DNA of 64,000 nt from Deltaproteobacteria bacterium (GTDB lineage: Bacteria; Desulfobacterota; Binatia; HRBIN30; JACQVA1): NCBI GenBank assembly GCA_016178705.1, contig JACOST010000019.1:62001-126000 (forward strand), read 5' to 3'. This document shows positions 22,225-31,290 of this stretch, piece by piece. The position numbers and the translations under genes were made by a program. The notes below the pieces were generated by a model that was not told where the DNA came from, ran no database searches, and worked only from the letters and a program-made list of their open reading frames with translations. How positions within the stretch are numbered: the stretch's first letter is position 1; each line of letters starts with the position of its first letter.

Positions 22225-24132
22225 ATGCGAGCGTACCTCGTGCGAGTGGGATTGAAGACTTCGGCAAATGTCCTGATCGTGGCATTGTGCGCGGGGTTGG
22301 CGGCCTGTGGTGATGGCGGTGATGGAAATGGTGGCGGCGCCGCCGTCGATACGGCCACTCCAGTAGCCACGGCCACCGCGACGCGGGTGCCACCCACCGC
22401 AACCAACGTCCCAACCGCAACCGCTATACCGGCCACCGCAACCAACGTTCCTACGCTTACGACCGTGCCGACCAACACCGCAACACCGGTGCCGAATACC
22501 CCGACCGCCACCGCAACCACCGTGGTATCGGGACAGTGCGCCGATGCACCGAAGGCGTACGCCAGCACCTTCGCCGGAATTCAGGATGTGATCTTCGAAC
22601 GTCGCGGCTGCACCGAGTCGGCCTGCCACGGCGCGGCACAGCAAGGCGGATTGGACCTCCGATCTGATGTAGCCTACGACAACTTGATAGAGGTAGGTTC
22701 CAGCGAGAGCAGCCTCGATCGCATACGCCCCGGCGACAAGGACCGCAGCTATCTCTTCCTCAAGCTCGCGGCCGCCACCAAACCGAGCATCTTGCCTCCG
22801 GGCACGCAGATCTCCGGTGCACCGATGCCGAACGGCCTCCCGGCGCTCAGCGAGGACGAACTCGAAATCGTTCGCCTATGGATCCTCAACGGCGCACCCA
22901 AGACCGGCACCGTGGAAGGCACAGCGGCCCTGCTGGGCGCTTGCCTCCCGCCACCCGAACCGATCGTTATCAAACCCCTCGATCCGCCGGCGACCGGCGA
23001 AGGCATTCAACTCGAGATGCCGCCATGGAAGTTGGAGGCGCATAGCGAGCACGAGATCTGCTTCGCCACGTACTACGACATCAGTCAGCAAGTGCCGCCC
23101 GAGTTTCTCGATCCTGCTACAGGCACCGCGTTCCTGTTCGACAGCAGCGAGCTGCGCCAAGACGCGCAGAGCCATCACTTGATTCTCAACCGCTACGTGG
23201 GCTCGATTGACGATATCAACGATCCCTCGCTGGGAGACTGGACGTGCAGCGGCGGCGCGCACGACAGCGACGCTTGCGATCCGACGGATGTTCACGCCTG
23301 TGGCACCGACGGCTTCTGCCGCAGCCAGATCCGCCAGTCGTTCGCCTGCATTGGCTTCGGCCCGTCAGTAGGCGGGCAGTCCTTCTACGCCATCGGCGGT
23401 TCGCAAACGGCGCAGTCGTACACCCACTACATCCCCGGGGTGTACGCACAGATTCCCACCAAAGGCGTCCTGTACTGGAACTCGCACGCCTTCAATTTGA
23501 CCGACCAAGACACGATGATGCACGCGCGGCTGAACTACTACTTCGCCAAGGATCCGCGCCATTCAGTGCGACCCATCTTCGACACGAGAATGATTTTCGC
23601 CGCCAACGCGCCGCCGTACACGACCCAGACGATCTGTAACGACTTCGTGCTGCCGCAGGGCGCCCGGCTGTTCAACTTGTCGTCGCACACCCATCGCCAC
23701 GGCAAGCACTTTACGATCGCTCTGTCCGACGGCACCCAACTCTACGAGAGTTTCGTCTACAACGATCCGGTCGATACTACGTTCAACCCGCCGTTGATGT
23801 TCGACTCGCCCGATCCCGTGCAGCGCACGCTGCACTTCTGCTCGCTCTACAACAACGGCATGAACAGCGACGGTTCACCCGACCCCGACTTCGTCACGCG
23901 CCGATCGCACGTGCCCGACAGCGCCCGCAATACCTTCGGCCTGTGCACGCCCGTGGCCTGCACCAAGGGTAAGGTCGGAGCCGCATGTCATGGCACCAAG
24001 GATCACCACACCTGCGACACCGCGGAAGGCGCCAACGACGGTTTCTGCGACGCATGCCCGATCACTGGCGGTGAGAGCACCGAGAACGAAATGTTCATCT
24101 TGATCGGTTCGTACTACCTCGACGAAGAGTAA
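22225..24132 (+). CDS. Copper type II monooxygenase-like lipoprotein with cytochrome-like motif
   Basis: 635 residues. ATG 22225 opens a lipoprotein signal ending AGLAAC; a Gly/Asp stretch and a Thr/Ala/Pro linker (residues about 35-90, with repeated ATNVPT words) act as a stalk. GCTESACHGAAQQGGLDL near 135 resembles planctomycete-type cytochrome c but spaces the cysteines CX4CH. The large remainder has His clusters of Cu-dependent ascorbate monooxygenase folds: SHHLILNRYVG near 315 and SSHTHRHGKHFTIAL near 490. Several Cys follow. It should be an envelope-anchored copper oxidoreductase. A bidirectional hairpin follows the stop. Confidence 0.7.
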   Translation: MRAYLVRVGLKTSANVLIVALCAGLAACGDGGDGNGGGAAVDTATPVATATATRVPPTATNVPTATAIPATATNVPTLTTVPTNTATPVPNTPTATATTVVSGQCADAPKAYASTFAGIQDVIFERRGCTESACHGAAQQGGLDLRSDVAYDNLIEVGSSESSLDRIRPGDKDRSYLFLKLAAATKPSILPPGTQISGAPMPNGLPALSEDELEIVRLWILNGAPKTGTVEGTAALLGACLPPPEPIVIKPLDPPATGEGIQLEMPPWKLEAHSEHEICFATYYDISQQVPPEFLDPATGTAFLFDSSELRQDAQSHHLILNRYVGSIDDINDPSLGDWTCSGGAHDSDACDPTDVHACGTDGFCRSQIRQSFACIGFGPSVGGQSFYAIGGSQTAQSYTHYIPGVYAQIPTKGVLYWNSHAFNLTDQDTMMHARLNYYFAKDPRHSVRPIFDTRMIFAANAPPYTTQTICNDFVLPQGARLFNLSSHTHRHGKHFTIALSDGTQLYESFVYNDPVDTTFNPPLMFDSPDPVQRTLHFCSLYNNGMNSDGSPDPDFVTRRSHVPDSARNTFGLCTPVACTKGKVGAACHGTKDHHTCDTAEGANDGFCDACPITGGESTENEMFILIGSYYLDEE

Positions 24133-24151
24133 TCCTCGGTAAGCCCACGGG

Positions 24152-24189
24152 GGGCCCAGCGCGCAGCGATGTCGCGACGCGCTGGGCCC
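24152..24189. terminator. Bidirectional hairpin terminator between convergent genes
   Basis: GGGCCCAGCGCG (24152-24163) and CGCGCTGGGCCC (24178-24189) are perfect 12-bp arms with a 14-base loop, filling the gap between the plus-strand lipoprotein gene and the minus-strand phosphatase-family gene, so it can end both transcripts. Confidence 0.75.
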
Positions 24190-25209
24190 TCACCCCCCAC
24201 AGTTGAACTCAGTCAGCACCAAATCGTGATCGGATACCCGCGCCCCGTTCCACTGCGCGGGAATCACCTGCGGTGAACCGACAGGCTCCAGTCCGCGCGC
24301 GAACAGCCAATCGAGTTTCAACCAGTAGGTCGGGTCGAGTATCCCCATCGGTACACTCGTCGGCACGGCCGGAGCGTTGACTTCGTCGACGAGAAACCCC
24401 GCCGCGCGCACGTCCCGGAACAATGGCTCGTACGGCTCCGGGCAGCGCAAGCGCTGCGGCTCCGCGCGCAGATATTCCGGCACGGCGAAGATCTGCGCGG
24501 TTTCACCCGCATCGATGGTCGAGGTATTGAGGTCCCCGCCGATGATGGCGCGCGGGCGGTTGCGAAGCGCGTCGAGCAGGGCGCGCATCTGATCGCGTCG
24601 GCCGTCTGGTGTGGTGCGATTTTCCAGGTGCGTACAGGCCAGAGTCAGCGGGCCGCGCGCGGTGTCGATCTCGGCGAGCAGCGCGGCACGTCCACCGATC
24701 CGCGCTTGCGCGCCTTCCGCCCAACTGCAGCGCACCGGGAGTCGCAGCACGCGGGCATTGTGCAGCGGCCAGCGACTGAGGATGGCATTGCCGTGCAAGC
24801 TCCACGTGTTCTCGTCCGGCACGTCCAACTCCGCCGCCTCGCCTTTGGTTAGTTCGAGAAACTCGATCGCGAACGCGTACCCGAGCCCGAGCCGCGCGGC
24901 GAGTTCGCGGGCGACGTGCCGATTGCCCGAGCGCGCCATGCCCCAGTCGACTTCATTGAGCAGCAGGATGTCGGCATCGCGCAACGCCGGATGCGTCGTC
25001 AGCAACGAGTAGATGCCTTCGAAGCGGTTGCCGCGCTCGGCGTTGAAGACGACGATCTTCAACACTTGCGGCGGAGCCGAGGGCGGCGGCGGCACCGCGT
25101 CGATCGCATCGAGCCATGCCAACTCCTGCCGCAACTCCGTCGAACGCGTCCCCACCTGCGCCCGCAGCGTCGCGATCTCAGCGGCGGAGAGCTGGGGGAT
25201 CACGGTCAT
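24190..25209 (-). CDS. Endonuclease/exonuclease/phosphatase family protein
   Basis: 339 residues. IVVFNAERG gives the metal-binding Asn of the first motif, LLLNEVDWG the conserved Glu, CTHLENRTTPDGRRDQM the His loop, IIGGDLNTST the GDxN motif, and ARVSDHDLVLTEF the terminal SDH motif. The set is complete, so it should be a Mg-dependent phosphodiesterase or phosphatase acting on DNA, a phosphoinositide-like or a sphingomyelin-like substrate; sequence alone does not choose. There is no signal peptide. It lies 37 bases after argJ on the same strand. Confidence 0.8.
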   Translation of the reverse strand: MTVIPQLSAAEIATLRAQVGTRSTELRQELAWLDAIDAVPPPPSAPPQVLKIVVFNAERGNRFEGIYSLLTTHPALRDADILLLNEVDWGMARSGNRHVARELAARLGLGYAFAIEFLELTKGEAAELDVPDENTWSLHGNAILSRWPLHNARVLRLPVRCSWAEGAQARIGGRAALLAEIDTARGPLTLACTHLENRTTPDGRRDQMRALLDALRNRPRAIIGGDLNTSTIDAGETAQIFAVPEYLRAEPQRLRCPEPYEPLFRDVRAAGFLVDEVNAPAVPTSVPMGILDPTYWLKLDWLFARGLEPVGSPQVIPAQWNGARVSDHDLVLTEFNCGG

Positions 25210-25246
25210 GTTCGTCAGTCACTGGGGCGCACGCTGGCAACTGCGT

Positions 25247-26464
25247 TCACGTCCGGTAGTCTGAATTGAAGCGCACGTAATCCACGCTGAGATCCGACGC
25301 CATGCGGTGAGCGACGGCGCGGCCCGCGTGCAGGTCGATGGTCAAACTGAACTCAGGCCGCGCAACGACCTTCGAGGCGCGCGCTTCGACCGAACCGACG
25401 ACTTCGACGCCGCGCCGGACGACCTGCACATCATCGAGGAACACGTCGAGCTTCGCCGGTTCGAACACCGCGCCACTGTAGCCGGCAGCGCACACGATGC
25501 GGCCCGTGTACGGATCGCCGCCGAAGAACGCCGCCTTGCACAGCGGCGAGCGCGCGATCGCATCCGCGACACGCTCGGCATCCGCAACGGTCCGCGCGCG
25601 CCGGACGGTGATGTCGATCAGTTTCGTCGCGCCCTCCCCGTCTTTCACCACCATGCGCGCCAGCGTGCGCATGATCCGCCCGACCGCACCCGCGAACGCG
25701 GCGAAGTCGCGCGCCGTCGATTTCAGCTCTCGATTGCCGGCGACGCCATTGGCGAGCAGCAGCACCGTATCGTTGGTGCTGGTATCGCCATCGACGACGG
25801 CCGCGTTGAACGATTGCGGCAGACTCAGGTCGAGTACTTTTCGAAGCGCAGTGCGCGACACGCGCGCATCGGTGAGAATGTAGCTCAACAAGGTTGCGTG
25901 CGGCACCATGCGGGGCGCGATCATGCCCGCACCCTTCGCCATCCCGGCGATCGTCACGTCGCGCCCATCGAGCATGAGTCCCTCGACGGCAAACTTCGGA
26001 AACGCGTCGGTGGTCATGATGCCTTCGAGCGCGCGATGGAAACCGTCGGCACTGAGATCGCGGCAGGCAGCGGTCACTCCTTTGCGGACGGCCTCCCGCG
26101 GCAACTGCACGCCGATGCGACCGGTCGACGACGGGATGACCAGGTTCCGACTGATCCCCAATTGTTGTGCGGCCAGCGCGCACAGCTCGCGGGCGAGTCG
26201 CAAGCCATCGCGGCCAGTGTACGCATTGGCGTTGCCGCTATTCACCAGCACCGCCTGCACCCTGCCACCGCGGATGCGTTCCTTGCCGAGCAGCACCGGT
26301 GCCGCTTGCACGCGATTGGTCGTGAACGCCGCCACCGCGGTGGCCGGCTCATCCGACACAATCAACCCGATGTCGCGCTTGCCGCTGGCCTTCAACCCAC
26401 ACGCCGCCGCGCCGAAGCGGTAGCCCGGCACGCGAATGGGAACCTGCTTCACGTCGATCTTCAT
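25247..26464 (-). CDS. argJ: Bifunctional glutamate N-acetyltransferase / ornithine acetyltransferase
   Basis: 405 residues, the normal length. ArgJ transfers acetyl from N-acetylornithine to glutamate in the cyclic arginine pathway. LVNSGNANAYTG, GMAKGAGMIAP, HATLLSYILTDA (the Ala-Thr autocleavage site, whose Thr is the nucleophile), VDGDTSTNDT and the C-terminal VRFNSDYRT are all present, so it should self-process into alpha and beta chains. The family occurs in mono- and bifunctional forms and sequence inspection cannot separate them. No other arg gene is in the window. Confidence 0.95.
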   Translation of the reverse strand: MKIDVKQVPIRVPGYRFGAAACGLKASGKRDIGLIVSDEPATAVAAFTTNRVQAAPVLLGKERIRGGRVQAVLVNSGNANAYTGRDGLRLARELCALAAQQLGISRNLVIPSSTGRIGVQLPREAVRKGVTAACRDLSADGFHRALEGIMTTDAFPKFAVEGLMLDGRDVTIAGMAKGAGMIAPRMVPHATLLSYILTDARVSRTALRKVLDLSLPQSFNAAVVDGDTSTNDTVLLLANGVAGNRELKSTARDFAAFAGAVGRIMRTLARMVVKDGEGATKLIDITVRRARTVADAERVADAIARSPLCKAAFFGGDPYTGRIVCAAGYSGAVFEPAKLDVFLDDVQVVRRGVEVVGSVEARASKVVARPEFSLTIDLHAGRAVAHRMASDLSVDYVRFNSDYRT

Positions 26465-26506
26465 CGAGCGCGTTCGTATCCGAGCGAGACGGTATCGGCA
26501 AGTGTG

Positions 26507-26568
26507 GTGATGGCGGCGGAACTTGGATACGGTGGCGCGCCGGAGAGCACGAGGTATGCCGGAGACTC
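26507..26568 (+). repeat. Duplicated upstream/start segment, copy 1
   Basis: GTGATGGCG, GGAACTTGGATACGGTGGCG and ACGAGGTATGCCGGAGAC match 29473-29540 in order, including the ATG and the codons for MPET that start the hydrolase gene there. Here the copied ATG (26556) gives an 8-codon ORF, MPETPERS, whose TGA overlaps the start of the next gene (ATGA at 26579-26582). Confidence 0.7.
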
Positions 26569-26578
26569 CGGAAAGATC

Positions 26579-27421
26579 ATGACGGTACGCGCGATCGCCT
26601 ATCCGCGGATTTGGCGCGTCGCCGCTGCGGTGTTGATCACGATCAGCGGCGCGAGTGTCCCTGTCATGCTCGGCGCGGTGTTGACTCGGACGCGCCCGAT
26701 CACACCGCAGATGCTCATCCAGGCATTCTCGGTTCTCGCCATCGCGCCGGCCGTCGCGGGCTGGCTCATCGAACGCGCGTTCGCGGCGCGGCTGGAAATC
26801 AAAGACGGAGCGCTGGTGATCGACCGCGGTGAGGCGCGCGTCGAGATACCGTGCGGCGCCATCGCTCGCATCACGCCGTGGGTGATTCCACTGCCGGGTA
26901 GCGGGCTGTCTCTCGGTTTACGATCGGGCCGAAGGGTTCGCTACGGATTGCATCTCGCGGATCCGAGCGTCGTGTTGGAAATGCTCACGCGGGCGGGTGG
27001 GCCGCAAAGCGCGTTGACCTTGCTCCAGCATCCCAGCGTGGTTTATGCGCGCGCCAAGCATCGCGCGCGCTGGCGCTGGTATCATCTCGTTTTCAAGTTC
27101 GTCGTCTTCGCACTGGTCCCGACGCTGCCGCTGTTCCGCGTGCAACAGCTCATCGTCTGGGGCGATCCGTTTGGGCAGTACTATCTACGCGGGCTCCAGC
27201 CATACGCGCAGGAGTTTGGTCTGTACTGGGCGCAAGTAGCGATCGCTCTCGTTCTCTACGCAGGCGTGTGGCGGGGGTTGGCGGAAGCGGCGGCATTGCT
27301 GGCGGCCTGGGCCGCACCCTCGCGTGCGGCGAGGGTGCGACAGGTCGCGGAGGTCGGCTGTAGCGTGCTGTACTACGCGGGCGTTCCAGCCCTCCTCATC
27401 CGGCATTTTCTGCCGTGGTGA
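26579..27421 (+). CDS. Multi-pass membrane protein of unknown function
   Basis: 280 residues. Hydrophobic segments near residues 10-35 and 40-60 are followed by a soluble beta-rich portion (LEIKDGALVIDRGEARVEIP) like a bacterial PH-like domain, then three more helices toward the C-terminus (for example FKFVVFALVPTLPLF). I recognise no family with confidence. The start at 26579 is taken because the copied 8-codon ORF ends on it; a longer in-frame start at 26507 (MAAELGYGG) is possible. It is convergent with the secreted SGNH hydrolase, 4 bases away. Confidence 0.6.
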   Translation: MTVRAIAYPRIWRVAAAVLITISGASVPVMLGAVLTRTRPITPQMLIQAFSVLAIAPAVAGWLIERAFAARLEIKDGALVIDRGEARVEIPCGAIARITPWVIPLPGSGLSLGLRSGRRVRYGLHLADPSVVLEMLTRAGGPQSALTLLQHPSVVYARAKHRARWRWYHLVFKFVVFALVPTLPLFRVQQLIVWGDPFGQYYLRGLQPYAQEFGLYWAQVAIALVLYAGVWRGLAEAAALLAAWAAPSRAARVRQVAEVGCSVLYYAGVPALLIRHFLPW

Positions 27422-27425
27422 AGCG

Positions 27426-28529
27426 TCACGGGGTGGCCGGGTTGTACGTCGACAGTCCCCAGCCCATGCGCTCGTGACCGAACTGATTCCAGACCGGGTT
27501 CTTGCCGTTGACGAACTGACTCGGCGTGAAGTCCGGCGGCGCGGAACCCGAACCGTTGCCAAACAGGCTGAGCCCGACGATGCCGCCATCGTACGTCGGA
27601 TGTGTGTCGTCCGACTGGATGTAGTCGTAGCTCGTGCTGGCGGTGGCGAAATGGGTATTCGCGTCGCGCAGCGTAGATTTCAGCGTCACCGTGATGCGGG
27701 TTACGTACGCGCTCTCGGTCTCGCCTTGGACGTACTTGAGCGCATCGGAGTCGACCTGGCCGTCGCCATTCGAGTCATAGTCGGCGCCCATGAAGTTCGC
27801 GAAGGTGTCGGCGCACTTGAACCCATAGGTGTTGGCGTAGTTGCACGCGCGCCAGTTGCTCTTGGCGAGATAGGGCAGGAACTTGTCGCGCAGGTTGACC
27901 TTCTGCCCGGTGCCGGAATCGGTGCACGAGCTGAGCTTATTGTCGGCGTTGTAGCCCGGGTAGTAGATGTTGGCGATCACCTTGAGCTTGGTGCCGGAAT
28001 AGGCGTTGGCATTGATGAAGGACATCGCGTTCTGTTGATAGGTGCTACAGTTCGTGAGCGCCGTGCTGAGCACGCCGTAGTTGCATGTGCCGGTCTGCCC
28101 GGCGAAGCTGCTGCGCGCCTGCAGAAAGTCATTGCCGCACATTTCGAAGGTGACGATGCGGGTGTTGGTCGACTGCATGTACGACTTCTCCCCGACGATC
28201 TTGTTGTTGTAGATGTCGTCGGCCTTGGCGCCCGACTTACAGCGCCGGACGACCTCCACATCGGTCCCCCAGTAATTCGAGGCATAGTCGCCTTGGACGT
28301 TGGGCGCAGACCAGACCGCAACGTCGAAGAGACCGCCCTCATAGCCCGCGTAAATCGAGTCGCCGTACGCGACAACCCGATACTTCGTTGATGTCCCCGA
28401 CCGGTCGATCGTCCACGAAACATTCTGCGTGATGGTGCTCGCCACGGCGCTGGAACTCGCGGCGATGACGGCCGCAAACGCGAGCGCATACGACACCACC
28501 CCATGACACCGACTCCCTCTTCGATCCAT
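27426..28529 (-). CDS. Secreted SGNH/GDSL-type hydrolase
   Basis: 367 residues. A signal peptide ends near SAVAS. VVAYGDSIYAGYEG is block I with the Ser nucleophile, FEMCGNDF matches block III (GxND), and SDDTHPTYDG is the catalytic DxxH. Several extra Cys suggest disulfides, consistent with export. Such enzymes are esterases or lipases, or remove acetyl groups from glycans. AAAGGGGGG precedes the ATG at 28529, a good ribosome-binding site. The insert between blocks III and V (DSNGDGQVDSDALKYV) has a calcium-loop look. Confidence 0.8.
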   Translation of the reverse strand: MDRRGSRCHGVVSYALAFAAVIAASSSAVASTITQNVSWTIDRSGTSTKYRVVAYGDSIYAGYEGGLFDVAVWSAPNVQGDYASNYWGTDVEVVRRCKSGAKADDIYNNKIVGEKSYMQSTNTRIVTFEMCGNDFLQARSSFAGQTGTCNYGVLSTALTNCSTYQQNAMSFINANAYSGTKLKVIANIYYPGYNADNKLSSCTDSGTGQKVNLRDKFLPYLAKSNWRACNYANTYGFKCADTFANFMGADYDSNGDGQVDSDALKYVQGETESAYVTRITVTLKSTLRDANTHFATASTSYDYIQSDDTHPTYDGGIVGLSLFGNGSGSAPPDFTPSQFVNGKNPVWNQFGHERMGWGLSTYNPATP

Positions 28530-28649
28530 GCGTCCCCCCCTTTCAACGTGCGCTCTTCAGCACACCGGATAGTGTATTCGCTGTGCCGCGTAGCACGCAG
28601 AAGAAATCCACGTCAAGAAAAAAAACGGGCCGACGGGCGAAACCAGTGG

Positions 28650-29390
28650 CTAGTGCTGAGGGTGAGCGCGCTGCGGTCGGTCGGACAATGCATCCGGAGT
28701 GGCTCCGGCTTCCGGGACATCCAGAATTCGGGCTGGCATTCCAGGTGGTGCCATCTCGGCCGGTACGACACGATCTTCGGGCAACGGAATCGGCTCGCCG
28801 CGTTCGTCGACGGGGTTGTAGTCCGGATGGAACATGAGGATCGCCGGCAGTTGATAGCCATCATCGGTTGTCTGGTAGTGCCGAACATATCCAGGCGGGA
28901 GTTCGAAGTCCTCGGGCACGACAAGTCCCTGCTTGATCGGCTTGGTGCCGGGTGGGGGAAACAGGGCGATGCCTGCCGGTTCTTGCGGGGTTGTCTTGGG
29001 ATCGGGTTCAGACCCTGCTGCCCGAGGTTCCGATGGTGCACCCGTTGGCGGCGCGGCAGCGGCAGTCGGTTCCTTGCGCTCGCTGCGCGCTGAAGGATCG
29101 TTCGTGTGATCCGCGGCGATCCGAGCCGGCGTGGGCGCCGCGGCGACCTTCATCGGCACCGCGGTGCTGCGAAGTACGGGCGGCTTGCCGTTCGGACCGG
29201 CGGCGCGAGCATCAGTCGGCGGGTTGAGCGCTTGTCCCAGCCAAGGGCCGACGACCACAAACACCGCCAAGCCGGCAATCACGATCGCCAACGCGAGCAG
29301 CCATATGCTCTTGCGTACGCCCGAGAACTCGATCGTCCGCACGCCATCGTCGTCGATCTGCGGTGGGATGCGAGGATTGCGGTCCGCCAT
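28650..29390 (-). CDS. Single-pass membrane protein with Pro-rich periplasmic region
   Basis: 246 residues. After about 28 soluble residues comes one transmembrane helix (SIWLLALAIVIAGLAVFVVV), then an Ala/Pro-rich stretch (residues about 60-140) and a region ending in a Pro-rich tail. HYQTTDDGYQLPAILMFHPD near 180 is the only compact segment. It resembles periplasm-spanning linker proteins, but no family is recognised. The start at 29390 is chosen so that the TM helix lies near the N-terminus. Confidence 0.6.
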   Translation of the reverse strand: MADRNPRIPPQIDDDGVRTIEFSGVRKSIWLLALAIVIAGLAVFVVVGPWLGQALNPPTDARAAGPNGKPPVLRSTAVPMKVAAAPTPARIAADHTNDPSARSERKEPTAAAAPPTGAPSEPRAAGSEPDPKTTPQEPAGIALFPPPGTKPIKQGLVVPEDFELPPGYVRHYQTTDDGYQLPAILMFHPDYNPVDERGEPIPLPEDRVVPAEMAPPGMPARILDVPEAGATPDALSDRPQRAHPQH

Positions 29391-29472
29391 CGGTGTCAGC
29401 CCGATTGGGTATCTATCGAAACGGGCCGAGCATGCAAGTCTGCGGTATGAGCGGCGCATCACCCCCGGTTTG

Positions 29473-29540
29473 CGTGATGGCGTAGGTAGTGGAACTTGGA
29501 TACGGTGGCGCGCGGAGGATACGAAGGTATGCCCGAGACC
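29473..29540 (+). repeat. Duplicated upstream/start segment, copy 2
   Basis: Counterpart of 26507-26568, containing GGAACTTGGATACGGTGGCG and the ATG at 29529 of the hydrolase gene. Because the coding start MPET belongs to an intact gene here, this is probably the source copy. Confidence 0.7.
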
Positions 29541-30332
29541 ACACTCGCACACTCGGATTCGCTGGAAGACTTCGAACGACGGCAGGTCATGCTGCAAGGG
29601 AAGACTAAGCTTGTCTTCGTTGCAGGAACGGGTCCCGCGGTCATCGTGATGACCGAGATGCCCGGCATCTCACCGCAGGTTGCGCGCTTCGCGCGCTGGG
29701 TCCGCGACGCCGGCTTCACCGTGTGGATGCCGAATCTGTTCGGGGTGCCGGGACGGTCGCTGTCGATGGGCTATGCCCTCACCTCGATCATCAAAGGGTG
29801 CGTCAGCGCCGAGTTCCGCGCCTTTGCCGCCAACGCGTCGAGCCCGGTCACGCAGTGGTTGCGGGCACTGGCAGCGCACGCTCATCCTCTGTGCGGCGGC
29901 AAGGGGGTTGGGGCGATCGGGATGTGTTTCACCGGCAACTTCGCCTTGTCGATGATGCTCGAACCGGCGATGCTGGCGCCGGTGCTGTCGCAACCGTCGT
30001 TGCCGATGGCGAAAGCGGGTGGCATGCACATCGCGCCGGACGAATTGCAAGCGGTCAAGGCGCGCCTCGACCGCGAGGATCTCACCGTGCTCGCCTATCG
30101 CTTCGAGGGCGACAGCTTCTGCCGCGCCGCGCGCTTCGCCGCCTATCAGCAAGCGTTGGGCGACCGCTTCCAGGCGCGGGTTCTCCCCGACAGCTGCGCC
30201 AACCCGGATGCCCCGATGAAAAACCCACACAGCGTGGTGACGCTGCATCTGATCGATGAGCAAAATCAGCCGACGCGCAAGGCCGTCGATGAGATCCTCG
30301 GGTTCTTCAAGATGCGGTTGATGGGAGAGTGA
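29529..30332 (+). CDS. Dienelactone hydrolase-family protein
   Basis: 267 residues with an alpha/beta-hydrolase fold. VIVMTEMPGISPQVARFARW is the oxyanion/early-helix motif of the family, GAIGMCFTGNFAL carries the Cys nucleophile (GxCxG) that distinguishes dienelactone hydrolases from Ser hydrolases, and an Asp (EGDSF) and His (NPHSVVTLHL) complete the triad. It could hydrolyse dienelactones from aromatic breakdown or related esters. The next alpha/beta hydrolase begins 34 bases downstream on the same strand. Confidence 0.8.
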   Translation: MPETTLAHSDSLEDFERRQVMLQGKTKLVFVAGTGPAVIVMTEMPGISPQVARFARWVRDAGFTVWMPNLFGVPGRSLSMGYALTSIIKGCVSAEFRAFAANASSPVTQWLRALAAHAHPLCGGKGVGAIGMCFTGNFALSMMLEPAMLAPVLSQPSLPMAKAGGMHIAPDELQAVKARLDREDLTVLAYRFEGDSFCRAARFAAYQQALGDRFQARVLPDSCANPDAPMKNPHSVVTLHLIDEQNQPTRKAVDEILGFFKMRLMGE

Positions 30333-30366
30333 ACCAACCTTCAGCAGTGAAAGCAGGAGAGCTGCG

Positions 30367-31239
30367 GTGAAGCCATCGCAAGTCGCAGACGAATTCCGCA
30401 ACAAACACTTCATCGACGTGGGTCACGCCAGGGTATGCTACCGCAAGGTCGGCGACGGCCCTGTCCTCCTCCTCTTGCACGGATTTCCTCTCTCCGGACT
30501 GACCTGGCGAAGAATAGTCCCGGAACTCTCGCAGCGGTTCACTTGCTACACGTTCGATTTGATTGGGCTCGGAGACTCGACCTCATCCGACGCCGCAGAT
30601 TTGTCTTCCCCGGGGCAGGCCGCCGTGTTCCAAGGAGTGCTGCGCGAGCAAGGCGTCTCGTCGTACGCCTTGATGGGCAATGACACGGGCGGCTGGATCG
30701 CCCGTGAGTTGGCACTGCTCGAACCCGAGCGGGTCACGCACCTGCTTCTGACCAACACGGAGATTCCCGGTCACCGACCGCCGTGGATTCCGCTCTACCA
30801 ACGTCTCGTGCGGCTACCCGGCACTGCCTTCGTGATGCGGCGCATGCTGGCGTCGCGAGGTATTCGCCGTTCCGCCATGGGATTCGGCGGCTGTTTCGAC
30901 AATCTTGATTTGATCGACGGAGAATTCACCGAGCTGTTCCTCGCGCCGATTCTCGATTCTCCCGATCGTCTCGCCTCGATGTTTCAATTTTTGATGCAGA
31001 TGAAGTTCGAGCGACTCGATCGTTTCCGCGAGCTGCACGGCAAGCTATCGATGCCGGTTGCATTCGTGTGGGGAGCGGCCGATCCGACCTTCTTCGAGGA
31101 CATCGCTCGCGCGATGGTATCGCAGTTCCCCAATGTCACCTGGTTTCGATCGATCCCGAATGCGAAACTTTTCCTGCACGAGGAACAGCCCGAAGCGGTG
31201 GCGAAGGCGGCCATCGAGTTTCTGACAGGAGCTGCATAG
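30367..31239 (+). CDS. Alpha/beta hydrolase, Asp-nucleophile type (haloalkane dehalogenase-like)
   Basis: 290 residues from GTG 30367, with AGGAG upstream. LLLLHGFPLSGLTWR is the HG oxyanion motif, ALMGNDTGGWIAREL the nucleophile elbow with Asp in place of Ser (GxDxG), WGAADPTFF the acid region, and LFLHEEQPEAVA the catalytic His. An Asp elbow is characteristic of haloalkane/fluoroacetate dehalogenases and epoxide hydrolases, so C-halogen or epoxide hydrolysis is likely; the substrate is unknown. It is probably in one operon with the dienelactone hydrolase. Confidence 0.8.
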   Translation: MKPSQVADEFRNKHFIDVGHARVCYRKVGDGPVLLLLHGFPLSGLTWRRIVPELSQRFTCYTFDLIGLGDSTSSDAADLSSPGQAAVFQGVLREQGVSSYALMGNDTGGWIARELALLEPERVTHLLLTNTEIPGHRPPWIPLYQRLVRLPGTAFVMRRMLASRGIRRSAMGFGGCFDNLDLIDGEFTELFLAPILDSPDRLASMFQFLMQMKFERLDRFRELHGKLSMPVAFVWGAADPTFFEDIARAMVSQFPNVTWFRSIPNAKLFLHEEQPEAVAKAAIEFLTGAA

Positions 31240-31290
31240 CTAGGATCTCGGAACGCGCGCGCGTACCGGGATCGCGTGGATGTCGCGGTT

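Noticed and set aside
26556-26582. MPETPERS as a regulatory leader peptide
   Set aside because: Better explained as a duplicated start of the hydrolase at 29529; no attenuator structure is visible.
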